Source: Brassica napus (lineage: Eukaryota; Streptophyta; Magnoliopsida; Brassicales; Brassicaceae). Taken from it: 64,000 nucleotides of DNA. Below the pieces are notes generated by a model, which was not told where the DNA came from, searched no databases, and worked only from the letters and a program-made list of their open reading frames with translations. The position numbers and the translations under genes were made by a program. The stretch covers positions 49,318,681-49,382,680 of the forward strand of contig NC_063450.1 of the NCBI RefSeq assembly GCF_020379485.1. The letters run 5' to 3'. Of the stretch, positions 50,700 through 63,120 are shown piece after piece; the first letter of the stretch is position 1; each line of letters starts with the position of its first letter.

Positions 50700-53600
50700 T
50701 GTGATAACCCGCCCTTCGGGATAAGAATGGTCGAGACAGAAGATTGGCCGAACATCAACTTGGTGGTCAAATCGCGGGCGGTAAAGATCGATCGGGAAAT
50801 TTCGAAGCACGAGGTGGTCGAAGAATTGATCGTGAGTGAATTATGAGTCGAATAAGCTACTCGGCCATAGTTAGAAGATGTTATAGATTGATGAAACTGA
50901 CGTTTTAGAAGCATAACATTCTTGGAAGCACGACGGTTTAGAAGCTCGATGTTTTAGAAGAATGATGTTTCTTCAGTATGAAGTTTTCCGCTGAACTTCG
51001 TGACAGCGGAATATTATTTCGAAGACATTGGAAGCAGGACGGGAATTAATCAGGACGGGAATCAAGCACGACGGGATCGAAGCACGACGGGAAAACCCAA
51101 AATTAGACAAAAACCCAAATTTCGGTATTATGCAAGTCTTCGATGAAGCCGAAGGATCGAGAAATATTTACGGCCAAGGTCAGAGTTCAGATTGGAGTTT
51201 ATTAAAAATATTAAACTCATCTGAACGGGAGCAGAAAAATATTTGGAGTTAATCGCGGATCAGAAAATTGCCGGAATGACTGAAATCAAGCGAATGAACC
51301 GAGAAGCTCGAGGTGGCTCATTGCATGGGTTCAGAACGTGGTGTCAACCATCTAACAAGCTGAGTGTCTACAGAAGCTCGAGGTGTCGTCGTGCATGGAA
51401 GCTGTACATGCAGCCTAACATGTAGAAGCACGAGGTGGATCGACCAAGCACGAGGTGTCTCCGCGCATGCAACCGAAGCATGCTGATCGACATGTGTGTG
51501 CTGCTGTGGCGCATTGCATGAGTTCTAGTCATGCATCCTGACATCTGGGAGGAGTGGTGGCGTCCTGCATGTGTCCTGGACATGCAGCCAGCCATGTGGA
51601 GCACGAGGTGCCGTCGCACATGCGTCCGGTGCCATGCGAAGCGACACACGGGCTGCCACCAACCTGAAGCTGATTGGTTGGTGTCTTCTATAAATAGCCC
51701 ACGAACCCAGCTTATTTCATCACATCCAGACCTGTCCAAACCACCTTAAAAACGTGAGAAAAAATAGAAAAAGAAAGCAAGAGTTTCCGATCTATTTCGA
51801 GAATTTTAGAGAGATTGCGAGGTCAGTTCTCTACTGATTTCGAGTCAGTGCCTAGGGATGTTTTTGTCCAACTGAATTCGTCCAGGCCACTCAGTTCCTT
51901 TGATGATCAAGTGGAGATGCTGTCCGGAGTTAGTTCAGTTCTACGGGTTCAGATCAGTCGAAGTTCTGCTCGATACTCCGCCGGGAAGTCCGGAGAACTG
52001 TCCAGAAGCTAGAGGAGGTTATGTCTGAGTCCAGATCAGCTTGTCGAGGCCTATCAGTTTCTTCATGGTGAAGCCGAGGTTCTGTCCAAGTCGAGATCAG
52101 TTCAGTCCAGTCTATTCAAGTCGTCCATTGGGTTTTGGCCAAGTCCTCTCCGATCAACCAGTTGCTTCTCGCCTAGAACACTATGAGTTGGCTTGTTTGA
52201 ATTCCACATGGAATTTAGGGTAGATTGAGTCTGCATATAGATTAGAATTATCACGCTATTGAATGGTAGAGTCCTTAGGGTTATTTTATTTATGGAACCA
52301 AACTCATTTTAGCAAGGGCTAAGCTGAGATGAATGGAATTAAGACTGAGTTGATAACTTGATTAGGACTAGGACTAGGATGCATCATGTTTTATATTCTT
52401 GTGTGTTGATATGGTTGAGTGCAGGTTCCCGTTATCTTTAAAGATAGTTTCATAGCAGGAGGCTGAACTATCTGAGCAACGGTTTGATTGAGTTGTTTAG
52501 TATTGATATTATTGTTTAATTGTTGGTGTTAGTGGTCTTAGGCCATATAGGCCGAATTACTGGTTGGTTACTCTTGTAGAGTCGAGTGTCTAGTTAGGAT
52601 CTGGAACTTTAGCCTTAGGTTAGGTTCTAGATTGAGTTTGTGTTGTGTGAGTGTTGCCGACAGTATGTGCGTAACCCGCCCATACTAGGCTTGTTTGGGG
52701 TTGACTAGTGTTTCCTCGGCCTCGTATTCAGCGGGTTCAAGGAAACCCCTTATTCGCTGGATCGGGAAGACTCAGAGAGACGGTATCATGGCCTATGGCT
52801 GAGTGATTACACGACGGTGTAATTTGGCAGTGACTCGAAGGACTGTGAACTGTCGCGCGGTGACCCGAATGACTGTGGGCCGCGGTCGGTTGAAAGTTCC
52901 TTCTTCTGGCCTTTGTGGTAGGAAAATAGGATATTGCCGATAGAGAGGAGGAACACGAAGTCACCAGGGCCCAGGTTAGAGTGTTGTGTTAGTGTGTCGT
53001 AGAGGGTTATGGAACCCTCGAGTTAATGTAGCACCGATATACGGTGTTACGAGTAAGATCGAGTCATTGGTAGTTACTATCTTATTATTGTTGTGGTTGT
53101 GGTTGTTGACTGATTTGTTTGCAGGTTCTGATATTAAGTCCTAAGTCTGGTTTAGGTATCGGATTAGGCTTGGTGTGTATTTGGTTAGTGTAGGCCTGAC
53201 GTTGGCATGTATGTGTTTGAAGGATTGCTTGTGAAGGGTGGTGGATATTAAAGCTATGCGGTATCATTGGTTGGGCGATCATGTTCTTGTATAATCTAAG
53301 TGTCTAACACTACATGAGTATTGAACTCAAGCGTATATATGGTTAACTAGGGATTGATTGTTGACTTGTTTTAATGCAGGTTCCTGTTACTTGAAGCTAG
53401 ATTATGGCAGGAGGCCAAGTCTAACTTAGTAACGGTTTGCTTAGCCTTAGCTTTTATTGCATGCTAGACCTAGATTGATTGTTATTTTGGATTGTCTGGG
53501 TTAGAGTCTAGGTTGCGGGTAGAGGCCGCCAGCTCACTGAGTAATACTAGATTACTCATCCAACTCCGTTGTCCTTTTTGCAGGTCGCTTTAGATAAGGA

Positions 53601-54174
53601 TGATTGGATAGCATGGTGTTGGACGTTAGGACCGCCGGTGTAGATTTTCATGCCTTTTGTAAACGGTATTGTGAATTGTGTTATGTTGACTCGATTTGGC
53701 ATTAGGCCGGGCCGAGTTTTGAATTATTCAATGCATGAATATTTCTTAAATCAATAAAAGTAATTGTTTTATATCCGTTTCATGAGAACTATGATATTTG
53801 ACTAGTCCGGTCTAACACAACGTTAGGTCGTAGTACGGGTTGAAAAGTCTTAGGCCTCGATCTAACGGAAAACGCTAACTCTAGGTACGGGTTGCAAAGC
53901 CATGTGCCTTGACGCAGCAGGACGAGTTAGTGGATGAGCATGTCGAGGTCGTGGAGTAAATTTTTTGACTCTGACCGATCCTTCCTAACCTGTCACATAG
54001 CGCTTCCGGACCATGGTGTTGGGTTGGATGGTCAGTCATGTTCTTGTTTGATTGTTGGCTGGCCGGTTGACCTTTCATCTCCAACCCTTGGTGTGGGTCG
54101 TCCGTCGGTCATGTTCTTGTTTGATTGTTGGCCGGTGGGTCGAGCTATGCTTAGGACGGTTCGGGGGTGTTACA
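50700..54174 (+). mobile_element. solo-LTR-like retrotransposon insertion (3475 bp)
   Basis: The insertion starts TGTGATAACC and ends GGGTGTTACA (TG..CA ends). It is flanked by the 5-bp duplication AGCAG (50695-50699 and 54175-54179), as for LTR retrotransposons. No gag, pol or second LTR copy is readable, so it looks like one very long LTR. A TATA box (TATAAATAG, 51689-51697) with ATTGG 15 bp upstream and AATAAA at 53753-53758 give a U3-R-U5-like order. The U3 part contains many short CGAGGTG/CATGCAGCC repeats. Long LTRs of this size occur in Tat/Ogre-type Ty3/gypsy elements; the lineage here is a guess. Confidence 0.75.
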
Positions 54175-54535
54175 AGCAGGGCTCGGGTGGTGCTTCAAAA
54201 ATGCAGCTCATGGCGTCTACTCGGAAGGCTCGCGGGCAATCGATCATATATCCTCTTCTCTCATGGCGGAAGCGCTGGCTATGAGGGAAGCAATGCAGGA
54301 AGCTAAGCGCACATCTCTCCTTAACGTCTGTTTTCGAACCGATTCACAAGAGCTTGCGAGAGCTATAAACTCGAAGTCATATCCGGTGGAGCTTTTTGGA
54401 GTTCTCATGGATATCAAGCTATTATCTTCATCCTTCTCATTTGTTTTTATCTCTTTTATTGGTCGCGAACACAATTGTGTAGCGGACTCCTTTGCGAAGT
54501 CTGCTCTCCAAAACCATGTCTCGACTTTGTATTGA
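54175..54535 (+). pseudogene. RNase H domain, second part of the interrupted LINE frame
   Basis: It continues the frame of 50138-50699: LGWCFKNAAHGVYSEG, then MAEALAMREA (catalytic Glu), RTDSQELARAI (Asp) and GREHNCVADSFAKSA (His and last Asp), ending at TGA 54533-54535. All RNase H catalytic residues are kept, so the domain was intact when the LTR element landed. A (TA)n tract shortly after the stop (54563-54591) may be the degenerate LINE tail. Confidence 0.85.
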
Positions 54536-54591
54536 ACTACCCGTTTAGATTTATAAATCAGTTTGTTGCTAATATATATATATATATATAA

Positions 54592-55111
54592 TTCCGTTCA
54601 TAAAGAAAGCATCTAAAATAGCATAAACGACATGAAAGTGATTACGTCTTCAAAACGTGCAATATATAAAACGCTTTTCATTAAATTATATATATAGAGA
54701 GACTTATATATGCAAGTTTATTTATACTTGTATTTATTTGATTCATCATTGTTTTCAGTCATTATCTGGTTGCATAATGATATGTACTAATGTTGCCGTA
54801 TTATAATTCAAAACCAAAGACCAATAGTGTGCATGTGTAGTTTATATACAAAAAGGTATTACAAAGATCATTTGTTATTGCATATCTTCAACCAATATTT
54901 ACTCTTAAATAGAATATAAAATATATATGATCGAATTTGATCCAATATAATTCCTAGCATGGCGGTGCATTAAATAGTTCAGACTTCAGATTGGGTTGTA
55001 ACTTTTTAGTTGGCTGCATTGGGATTTGTAGTCTTTAAATTAGAAATGCATGATTTAGCGAGATCTAATTATTGGCCATACCTAAAATATGTACTTTGTT
55101 TACATAAAGTA
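54592..55111. other. intergenic, duplicated MLP upstream sequence
   Basis: No gene. 54890-55090 is a diverged copy of 58930-59110 (..GATCGAATTTGATCC..GAAATGCATGATTT..). This shows that the MLP tandem duplication reached this far before later insertions separated the parts. Confidence 0.5.
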
Positions 55112-55540
55112 ATCCCTCCGTTCCACAAAGATAGATTTTTTATTATTTTTTTACATATTAAAAAAACACATTAAACTACTATAATAAATCTACAGTTTTC
55201 TGTAATTTCAATAACTTTTAACTAATATTAATTCAATAAAGTCAATTAATTTTTTTTTTTTTTGGGTAATTCTGGTATCTGGGCAACCACATTCCCAACT
55301 ATCCTCCGTAGGAGGTCCAGCGCCCCAACGGAAGGGATGTTAAATCCGCTGTGGCCGGGGCTCGAACTCGTGATGGCGGGCACCTCAGCCGAAGTTCCTA
55401 TACCACCAGACCACGAACCCCGGTTTAAAGTCAATTAATTTTCTTGAACTTTACAATATTTTCATAGAAAACACAAAAAAATACATCTTTGTGAAACAAA
55501 CTATTTTTCTAAAAAATATATCTTTATGGGACGGATGAAG
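55112..55540. mobile_element. Stowaway/mariner-type MITE
   Basis: Ends ATCCCTCCGTTCCACAAAG and (other strand) CTTCATCCGTCCCATAAAG form the CTCCGT-type inverted repeat typical of Stowaway MITEs. Both ends abut TA. Without the nested SINE the element is about 240 bp. Confidence 0.75.
55252..55426 (-). mobile_element. tRNA-derived SINE nested in the MITE
   Basis: On the minus strand it starts AACCGGGGTTCGTGGTCTGG, has a box A-like GTGGTATAGG and box B GAGTTCGAGCCCCGG (55355-55369), and ends in an A-rich tail (poly-T at 55249-55263 on plus). It is flanked by a direct repeat of about 14 bp, AAAGTCAATTAATT (55238-55251 and 55427-55440), as for LINE-mobilised retroposons. Small, non-coding. Confidence 0.85.
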
Positions 55541-55542
55541 TA

Positions 55543-56110
55543 TTTTTTAGATCATATCAAACAAATTATTGGTCGTATCTTTTCAATGATTTTGATTTGT
55601 CATCTACAATATATGTATGTTTATGTTTCAAGAAACGAATTACCAATCAAGTTAATTAGGGTAATTAATTGTTGATAGATTCACCATAAGATCATTAGGA
55701 TACTAAGTTCGAGTTTTCAACTAGGTTTTGATCATGATCGACTGTTATGGATGATTTTATCGATAAGAGTACCAACTCGATAATATATACTGGCAATGTT
55801 CAAAGAATCGTTAACAATAAATAACTAATCAGTAGAGTACTACCAGCTAGACAAATTTATGTATTTAAATATTTGTTACTTATTATATCTTATATTTATA
55901 TTAAATATTTAATTAAAAAATCTAACTTGGATGTAATATTTTTTAAAAAGAAATAAAAACAATTAAATTTATGAAATTTACAGTAAAAGTAAAGTTAATA
56001 AAAAGATTAGCACTTGATTATAGATAAATTGATGGTGACAATGATATACTCCATTAAATTGGTCATAATTCATTTTGATATTACTTCACTTGACCAATTT
56101 AATTAACTAA
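55543..56110. other. AT-rich intergenic, duplicated segment
   Basis: 55555-55770 is a copy of 60125-60340 (..ATACTAAGTTCGAGTTTTC..), again part of the MLP tandem block. No gene. Confidence 0.5.
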
Positions 56111-56617
56111 TATATATTATTATTTTCGAAGTGATTTTTTGCAACGAAAATCTCACGCTAAAAGTTAAAAGCAGTTAATATTGTTTATATCCTTAATGAA
56201 TTAAATATATACATTAGCTAAAATAAAAACGAATTTAGTTTTTATAAGATAAGTGATTAATATTAATAATAATAAGAATAATCCAAAACCTAAAAAAAAT
56301 ATATTTAAAAATAAAAAATAAGTATTTTAAAATCAATAATAATTCCTATATATGTTGTGTTATTATCCTAAATATATATTTTAATAACAAATTTATATTA
56401 ATCAATATAATTTCTTAATTTATATAATTGAAAAGATAAGATAAGTGATTTCTAAGATTTATCTAATAATGTTGAATATAGTATAAAAAAATTCAAAAAA
56501 TTATAATAAGTAAGAATTTTCAAAAAAATATATAATTTATCATTATAATTGTTTATTTAGTAATGTATATATTAATACATAATTATAAAATGTTTATGCT
56601 GTGGATGAAACACCTAG
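56111..56617 (+). mobile_element. short non-autonomous Helitron, degenerate
   Basis: The 5' end (TATATATTATTATTTTCG..AAGTG..GCAACGA) is a diverged form of the clear Helitron 5' end at 59354. The 3' end GATGAAACACCTAG is followed by T. The interior is AT-rich and non-coding. Confidence 0.45.
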
Positions 56618-57957
56618 TTTAGATTAATTTAAACTGATTTGAACTGATTTGAACTGATTTAAACGCTTAAAAATTGATTTTGAGTCATTTAAATTGAATT
56701 TTCTACAAACGTTAGAGTTTGACCCTGTATTCGGTCCCTTTATTTTCGTCAACTCATATCGGGATAAGATATCGAAACAAACATTTAATCAGTAAAATAT
56801 ACTTATCGGATTTAACGTACAAAAAACGGTCGTCGAAATTAATCAATACCACTAGGCAGTTGATATGCGTATATATATGAAAAAATTAATTGTAAACTAG
56901 ATCATGGCGGGTTTTTATTCATTTGCAAACGCGGATTGTATTTTTTTATTGTAACGCAAAAATTGCTATAAAACTTGTATTTTGATTTTTTTTTTGTGAA
57001 TTATAAAGTTAAATTTTTTAAACAATTATTACATAATTTCTCAGTGAATTTTATTATATTCTATCGTCCAATATATTTTGTGTATTAAAATATGAGGTCC
57101 ACCTTAAAAATTCACTTAAAAGAAGTTGTGATGTTTCTAATTTAATAAGATAGATTTTTAATACTATATTTAAAATATATATTATAAACCCATGAACTAT
57201 GTTATTTTGTATGAATACTTACTTAAACTTATGTTTAGAATTTACAAAATTGTACATAAAATTATTTAACTGTTGATGCTTATTATAGGTTGGTGATATA
57301 TTCTCTAATAAATTATTTAGTTATTCAATATTGACATGTCAAGCTGTTTAAATTGATGAGTGGGGTCGGTTGAAATTAAAATTTTCATACCAATATAAAG
57401 ATGAAATTCGATGTTATTGGTTTGGTGTTTCATTATATTTTGGAAAGAAACCGATAATAAATAACAGCACAATAAACAGATGAATATTTTTATTATTTAG
57501 TCTAATAGTCTATGTATATATGTAAAGGTCCCACCCGCGATTTTAGTAGTTACTTGTTAGTCCATATCTCAAATTACCATTCTACCTTAATGAGGAGTAT
57601 TTATTTTTTGAAAATACAATGGCATTTTAAGTAATATGCCATGTAAAAGTAAGGGTAAATATCAACAGTGATTCTGAATTAATAATATTGATTAATTAAA
57701 GATGAAGAACATGCATTATTCTTAAGTATCATTACATAGAAGTGGAACTCGATACAAAAACATGCCCAAGAGAAAAAGCAACCTTACAAAAACAAACGGT
57801 TTCACAGAAATGAAACTCCGCGTACAAGACCACACCTTATTCATTTAGCACAAAAAAAAAAGACCACACTTATTCATTATTATATGGAGAACACCTTGAA
57901 AGTACATCGAGAGAGTGATAATTTTGATGGTGATGGTGATAATAATGATGATGTTGA
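56618..57957. other. AT-rich intergenic, no gene recognised
   Basis: Nothing codes here. From about 57720 the sequence is the 3' flank of the second MLP copy and matches 48650-48788. Confidence 0.5.
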
Positions 57958-58599
57958 TTAAGCTTTGAGGACGTGGTCCTCCATGTCTACAACCATGCTC
58001 TTGAGGAGTTTCATGTAGCTGCTTGGTTCGGGGACTTCATCGTTGCGCTTCTCCCAAACCATAGTGATTTTGCATATGCAACTATCTTCAGTCTTGGGAA
58101 TAAATTGGCCGATGAGGTCATAAACCTTGAACAGCTCCATTACATGACCTTCAAGTCCTCTAACCGTCATTGTTTTATTCTCATCGTCTATTTCTCTCTT
58201 CTCCTTAAATACCTACTGCTTTCCATCTGTATATGCACGCGTTCATTAGTATATTTGGGTCATATTCATATGAAATGATGCAATAAATTCTCAACATGAT
58301 CAGGATTGTAACTTGAGCAGTATATAGTACTATCATAACCGCGACACACGTAGCTGGTGTATAATTCAACTCACATGTGTTGTATGTATTAAAATGTTAA
58401 ATCAATCAATACCCAATGTGTAGTTCCAAATCTTGATAACCCCGTGGGAGTCCCATTCGCCGTCGTGAACGGTAACATTTTGAATGTGGTGGCCGATGGC
58501 ATCAGGGAAGAGAAAATTTTCGCTCTTCCACCTCTTGTAGTGTTTCTCCGCCGTCCCTTTTAAAGGAACCTCCGTAACGTATGTTCCCGACGTCGCCAT
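57958..58599 (-). pseudogene. major latex protein-like, tandem copy with a premature stop
   Basis: The exon structure is identical to the intact copy: 58599-58413 and 58226-57958, same phase, 151 codons. The encoded protein differs from the intact copy by a scatter of substitutions only. In exon 2 the fifth whole codon region reads GAT GGA AAG CAG TAG, where the intact copy has GAG (Glu). The TAG at 58213-58215 truncates the protein at 66 residues and removes more than half of the Bet v 1 fold. No other lesion is seen. A TATA box (complement of 58674-58683) is kept, so it may still be transcribed. Sequencing error or stop read-through in one accession is the alternative. Confidence 0.85.
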
Positions 58600-59353
58600 T
58601 TCTCTCTCTCGTTTTTATGCTTCGTCTTTCCTTTTTGGTTTCTTTGATGGTATAACTCCTCTCGTCGCCATGACTTATATATAGTGAATGTGATAATACC
58701 GTTCTTTGATCCTTCGCTTGATAGGGTTCTGTTCTTCTTGTTTCAACCGACAATGTTCAATAAACATTAATGAGCAACATAATTGTTATTGTTTATGGGT
58801 AACCAAATTTTCTATCTCGCTATAAATATGGGTAGTTGGCACGTGATCATTTAGAAGATAAATCATATGCCCATATACACACTTATGGTGTGTATTCTCC
58901 TTTTTCTTTAAGTATATTTTTTACATCATCTTCAACCTAAAATAAAATATATATTCGAATTTGATCCATAACATAGCGGTCCATTAAATAGTTCGGATAA
59001 GGTGTAGTTATTTTTTTAGTTGTGCTCCCATTGGGTATTTGGGATCTGTATAGTCTTTAAGTACAATAGAAATGCATGATTTTTTGAGATCTAAATTATT
59101 GGAAGTTGTGAGTCCTGGTGGCAACATCATAGGGATGTAGATAGCTAAAAGTGTTACGCAAGGTCACCGGTATCGATCATATATATCGCTTGTGGTGCCT
59201 AAGTTGAAAGCTCAGATGGATAATGATAGTGGAGGATTGACGCTATTGCGAGGATGTTCAAGCACCGTTTTCGTAGTTTATTAAAGTCTTTTTGCTTTAA
59301 CGTTGTCCCTCGTTTGAAGCTTAACTCTGGTTTATTCGTAATGATATTTGCAA
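58600..59353. other. upstream region of the second MLP copy
   Basis: 58600-59110 matches sequence upstream of the first MLP copy. 59110-59350 is less AT-rich but shows no readable motif. Confidence 0.45.
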
Positions 59354-59509
59354 TCTATACTATTATTTGCGAAGTGATTTTTCGCAACTTATATAAATAG
59401 CACGTGAAGACCATTCTTGACCCTTATATTACTAATTATATCATTTAAAGTGTTATCAACATAATATATTAGCTAGTAACACGTAAACCACTTCCCCCCC
59501 ACCAGCAAA

Positions 59510-59540
<31 letters not shown>

Positions 59541-59771
59541 GTTACTTATTATATAATTAATTTTTTTTTATAATTTGCAGTTAATATTTGTAAACTTGTG
59601 TATTTATATAGGTATACTATACACCTAGAACTATATAACGTCCACACAAAAGATCAGTTGGTATTTTATTTTAGTGTAATTGGCAACTAAGCTTTTATTT
59701 ATTAGATAATAAATTATAGATTTATATGATAAAATTGGTTAAAATAGAAAAAACGTTTAAAACAAACAAAA

Positions 59772-59808
<37 letters not shown>

Positions 59809-60096
59809 TTATTTATTTATTATTAAAATTTCAATTTATATAACAAAAAGGAATATAGTGATTTCAAATATTTTATTATTAGACTGCATAATTATATTTT
59901 TATTATTACATTAGATAATTATTTAGTATATAATATTTTGATAGAAATACTTTGTCATATATAAATGATATTATGTTTGATTTAAAAGTTTTAAAATTAT
60001 AAACAATAATTTGATACTTGTATTTGAATAAATAATGTATGAACTAATAAGTATTTGTAATATGATTACACCCGCATAATCGGGTAAACCACCTAG
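59354..60096 (+). mobile_element. non-autonomous Helitron
   Basis: The 5' end TCTATACTATTATTTGCG, then AAGTGATTTTTCGCAAC, is a Brassicaceae Helitron start. The 3' end has a short hairpin (CCCG..CGGG, 60071-60084) and CTAG at 60093-60096. Host bases are A before and T after, as expected for insertion between A and T. The 743-bp interior is AT-rich with (TA)n tracts and encodes nothing. Confidence 0.75.
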
Positions 60097-60552
60097 TTGA
60101 TATTTACAATTGATGCCAAAAACAATTATTGGTCATACCTAAAATCTGTATTTTGTTGGTAAAAAAAAAATTCTTGGTCATATCTTTTCCACGATTTTGA
60201 TGTGTCATATATAATATATGTATGTTTCAAGAAACAAGGATTTAGTAATTAAGGATTCACCATGAGATCATTGGATACTAAGTTCGAGTTTTCCGATTTG
60301 GTTTTGATCATGAATGACTATTATGGATGATTTTCCTTTTTTTTTGCAAAAAATGTGAATTTCATATAAAATGATGTGGGATTGTAACTTGGTACAATAA
60401 CTTTTAGACAGTAGTCTCAGAATTTTTTTTTTTTTTTTGAGAACAGACAGTCTAGAATTAACCTTCGTAAAAAATATTTATGCGATTACTTCTTCAAATC
60501 ATTATCTCCTCTTTCCCTTCTTTTTTCTTTATGGAAATTTTTCTCTTTTTTT
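60097..60552. other. intergenic, duplicated MLP-block segment
   Basis: 60121-60340 copies 55555-55770. T-rich tracts at 60424-60439 follow. No gene. Confidence 0.45.
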
Positions 60553-61350
60553 TGAACAACTATTTATATTAAAAACTAAAATCCTAATGGACGGTTACGA
60601 TCGGAGAGAAACTCAAAACAGTAAACAATGCGAGAAAAAACAAAACATAAAGGATAGAGATGGCTTCGAAGAGAAGAGACCCATAGAGAAGCTTCACTTG
60701 TAGTCTTCGAACCTGCATTCGAAAAAACGCGATGAAGTCGAAATCGACGTTGAATAACCCAATCAATGGATTTTGAGAGCAGCTGAAAACTGTCTCTGAA
60801 AATGCTTAGATCTCCAAACGTTGCAATTAAGGGCAGAGAGGTTTCCGAAATAGGACTTCACACGAGTCGTCGACGGTACAGCCTTTAAAGTTGAAATGCT
60901 CAGTGAGCGGGATGGTGAGAACATCGAAAATATTCGTAGGAGAGAGCTATGGTAGTGAACCGTTAAAACTCGTAAGGCCCGAACACACTTGGCCATAGAT
61001 GAAGAGCTAAAGCCCATAGCATCAAGGGAGGCTCAACTGTTTGATGAGGCCAATACAAGTGAGATTTTGACGGATGAGGTGCAGGGTCCACTAAGGCCGC
61101 CGGGTGAAGGAGACTGAGCCCCCACCGGTGTCAGGTTGTGCTCGCCGGAGGCCTGAGGAGACTCAACGGAGCTTGGCGGATGTGCAACAACAGAGAGACC
61201 CCCAGATCTGTTGGGTCTAAGCTCGTGCTGAGCAGATCCGCATTTCTCCCTTGAGCTAAGAGGAGCAAGAGCGACGGCGAGGCATGTGAGTGGATAGACG
61301 ATGGCGGAGCGGGAAGGAGCAGAGACAATGGAAATTTTCCTCTTTGCCAT
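60553..61350 (-). other. possible LINE/retroposon remnant
   Basis: On the minus strand this GC-richer block ends in ..TATAAATAGTTGTTC followed by A8 (plus 60546-60553), like a retroposon 3' end. It holds open frames 61350-61033 (MAKRKISIVSAPSRSAIVYP.., Ser/Pro-rich) and 61017-60763 without recognisable domains. I cannot name the protein; a captured 5' leader of a LINE is one option. Confidence 0.3.
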
Positions 61351-62027
61351 TAAATTCCTTTGTTTTCTTTGTCACTTTATGCGGTGTGCTGAACTATGTC
61401 AATTCAAATGCCAGTTTCTTCACACCTCTTCTAATGATTATCAACTATTGATTTTTTATATTGAGGGAAAACTAAATCACTCATACACTTTCACGATCTT
61501 CATTTTTGGAGCGGATGATTGGCAACCATATAAAATACTGTCAAACTCACCCCTTACCTTCCTTCTTCTGTTGCTAATCTGGTTCAGTCTGATTCTTTCT
61601 AATCTGAATTATTCTGTTGGGCTGCAACCAAAAAAAACTGGGGTTGGCTTTTGTATCCTTTTTCAACTATTTATCAATTAGAAGAAACAATATACAGTAT
61701 AGTGTCCGTCAACGGCGACACATCAACAAATTCTTACGTTATTTACTATTTATAAATGTTCTTGTATAGTACTAAAGTTCAACTATATATCGATTCTTTT
61801 TTTAGTCAAGCGAGTTAAATTTCGTCTTTCATTCTAAATTATATAATTTGCTGGAAACATTCTTTTGTTCATTAGGGCTTCTATAATCGGAATAACATGA
61901 ATTATATAAAGCACAAACATACAATAAACTGTAGAACAAAAAAAAAACAAAAACCATACTTATCAATAGTAACACATGTTATCTCTGTGTCAGCACACAG
62001 TTTTCAAAATAAAAACGATGTAATTAG
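61351..62027. other. intergenic, DIR6 3' flank
   Basis: No gene recognised. A plus-strand open frame at 61301-61681 has no family signature and is AT-biased. The last 150 bases are the probable 3' UTR of the dirigent gene. Confidence 0.4.
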
Positions 62028-62597
<570 letters not shown>

Positions 62598-62646
62598 CTA
62601 GAGACGAGTAGTGAGGATATGTAAAATGAAGATCGCCTAAACCCCA

Positions 62647-62654
62647 TTTATATA
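62647..62654 (-). promoter_or_regulatory. TATA box of the DIR6 gene
   Basis: TATATAAA on the minus strand, 56 bp upstream of the ATG. Confidence 0.65.
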
Positions 62655-63024
62655 GAAGTGTTATTCACTTGATTTAATTAAGAGAATTTATTTGGATAAA
62701 TGAGATAATTTTAAAAGCTTTATGGGTCTTCTAAACGGGTTGTTGATGTTTTCTCATATTATATTTTAAATCAAAATTAGCCTAAGGAGGAAAATCGGGG
62801 TTGGTGACAAGTTAATTTCACTTTCTTCAAAGATTTAATGATTAATACTATTAAACCGTTTGGTGATCACTGTTCGGTCCAATCTATAAGCATAAAGTCG
62901 AGGATGATAAGACATAAATTGACATACGAAAAGAAAGCGTTAAGCGAAAATTGAAAAAGCACAGTTATTGAAAGAAAAAGTATTTAGGAACATTGCCTTA
63001 GTATTACGATTTACGAACGCCCAT
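62655..63024. other. upstream of DIR6
   Basis: AT-rich promoter-side sequence without recognised genes. Confidence 0.4.
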
Positions 63025-63120
63025 CACCCATGTGTGGTCCAGTGGTTAAAGTATAGGTGACTTGTGAAATAAATCACCAAACCTAGGCACGTTCAAGCTT
63101 TTTTCAACAATTTTTTTTTG
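63025..63120 (+). mobile_element. degenerate tRNA-derived SINE fragment
   Basis: TGGTCCAGTGG (63035-63045) is a perfect pol III box A. GCACGTTCAAGC about 52 bp later is a weakened box B. The phrase AGGTGACTTGTGAAATAA is familiar from Brassica SINEs, and a T/A-rich tail follows. Confidence 0.5.

Noticed and set aside
51368..51739. Minus-strand frame rich in HARRH/THAMRH repeats
   Set aside because: It is the translation of the short CATGC/GAGGTG repeats in the U3-like part of the LTR insertion; no codon or domain support.
61301..61681. 126-codon plus-strand frame near DIR6
   Set aside because: Hydrophobic, AT-driven composition, with no promoter, splice or family signal.
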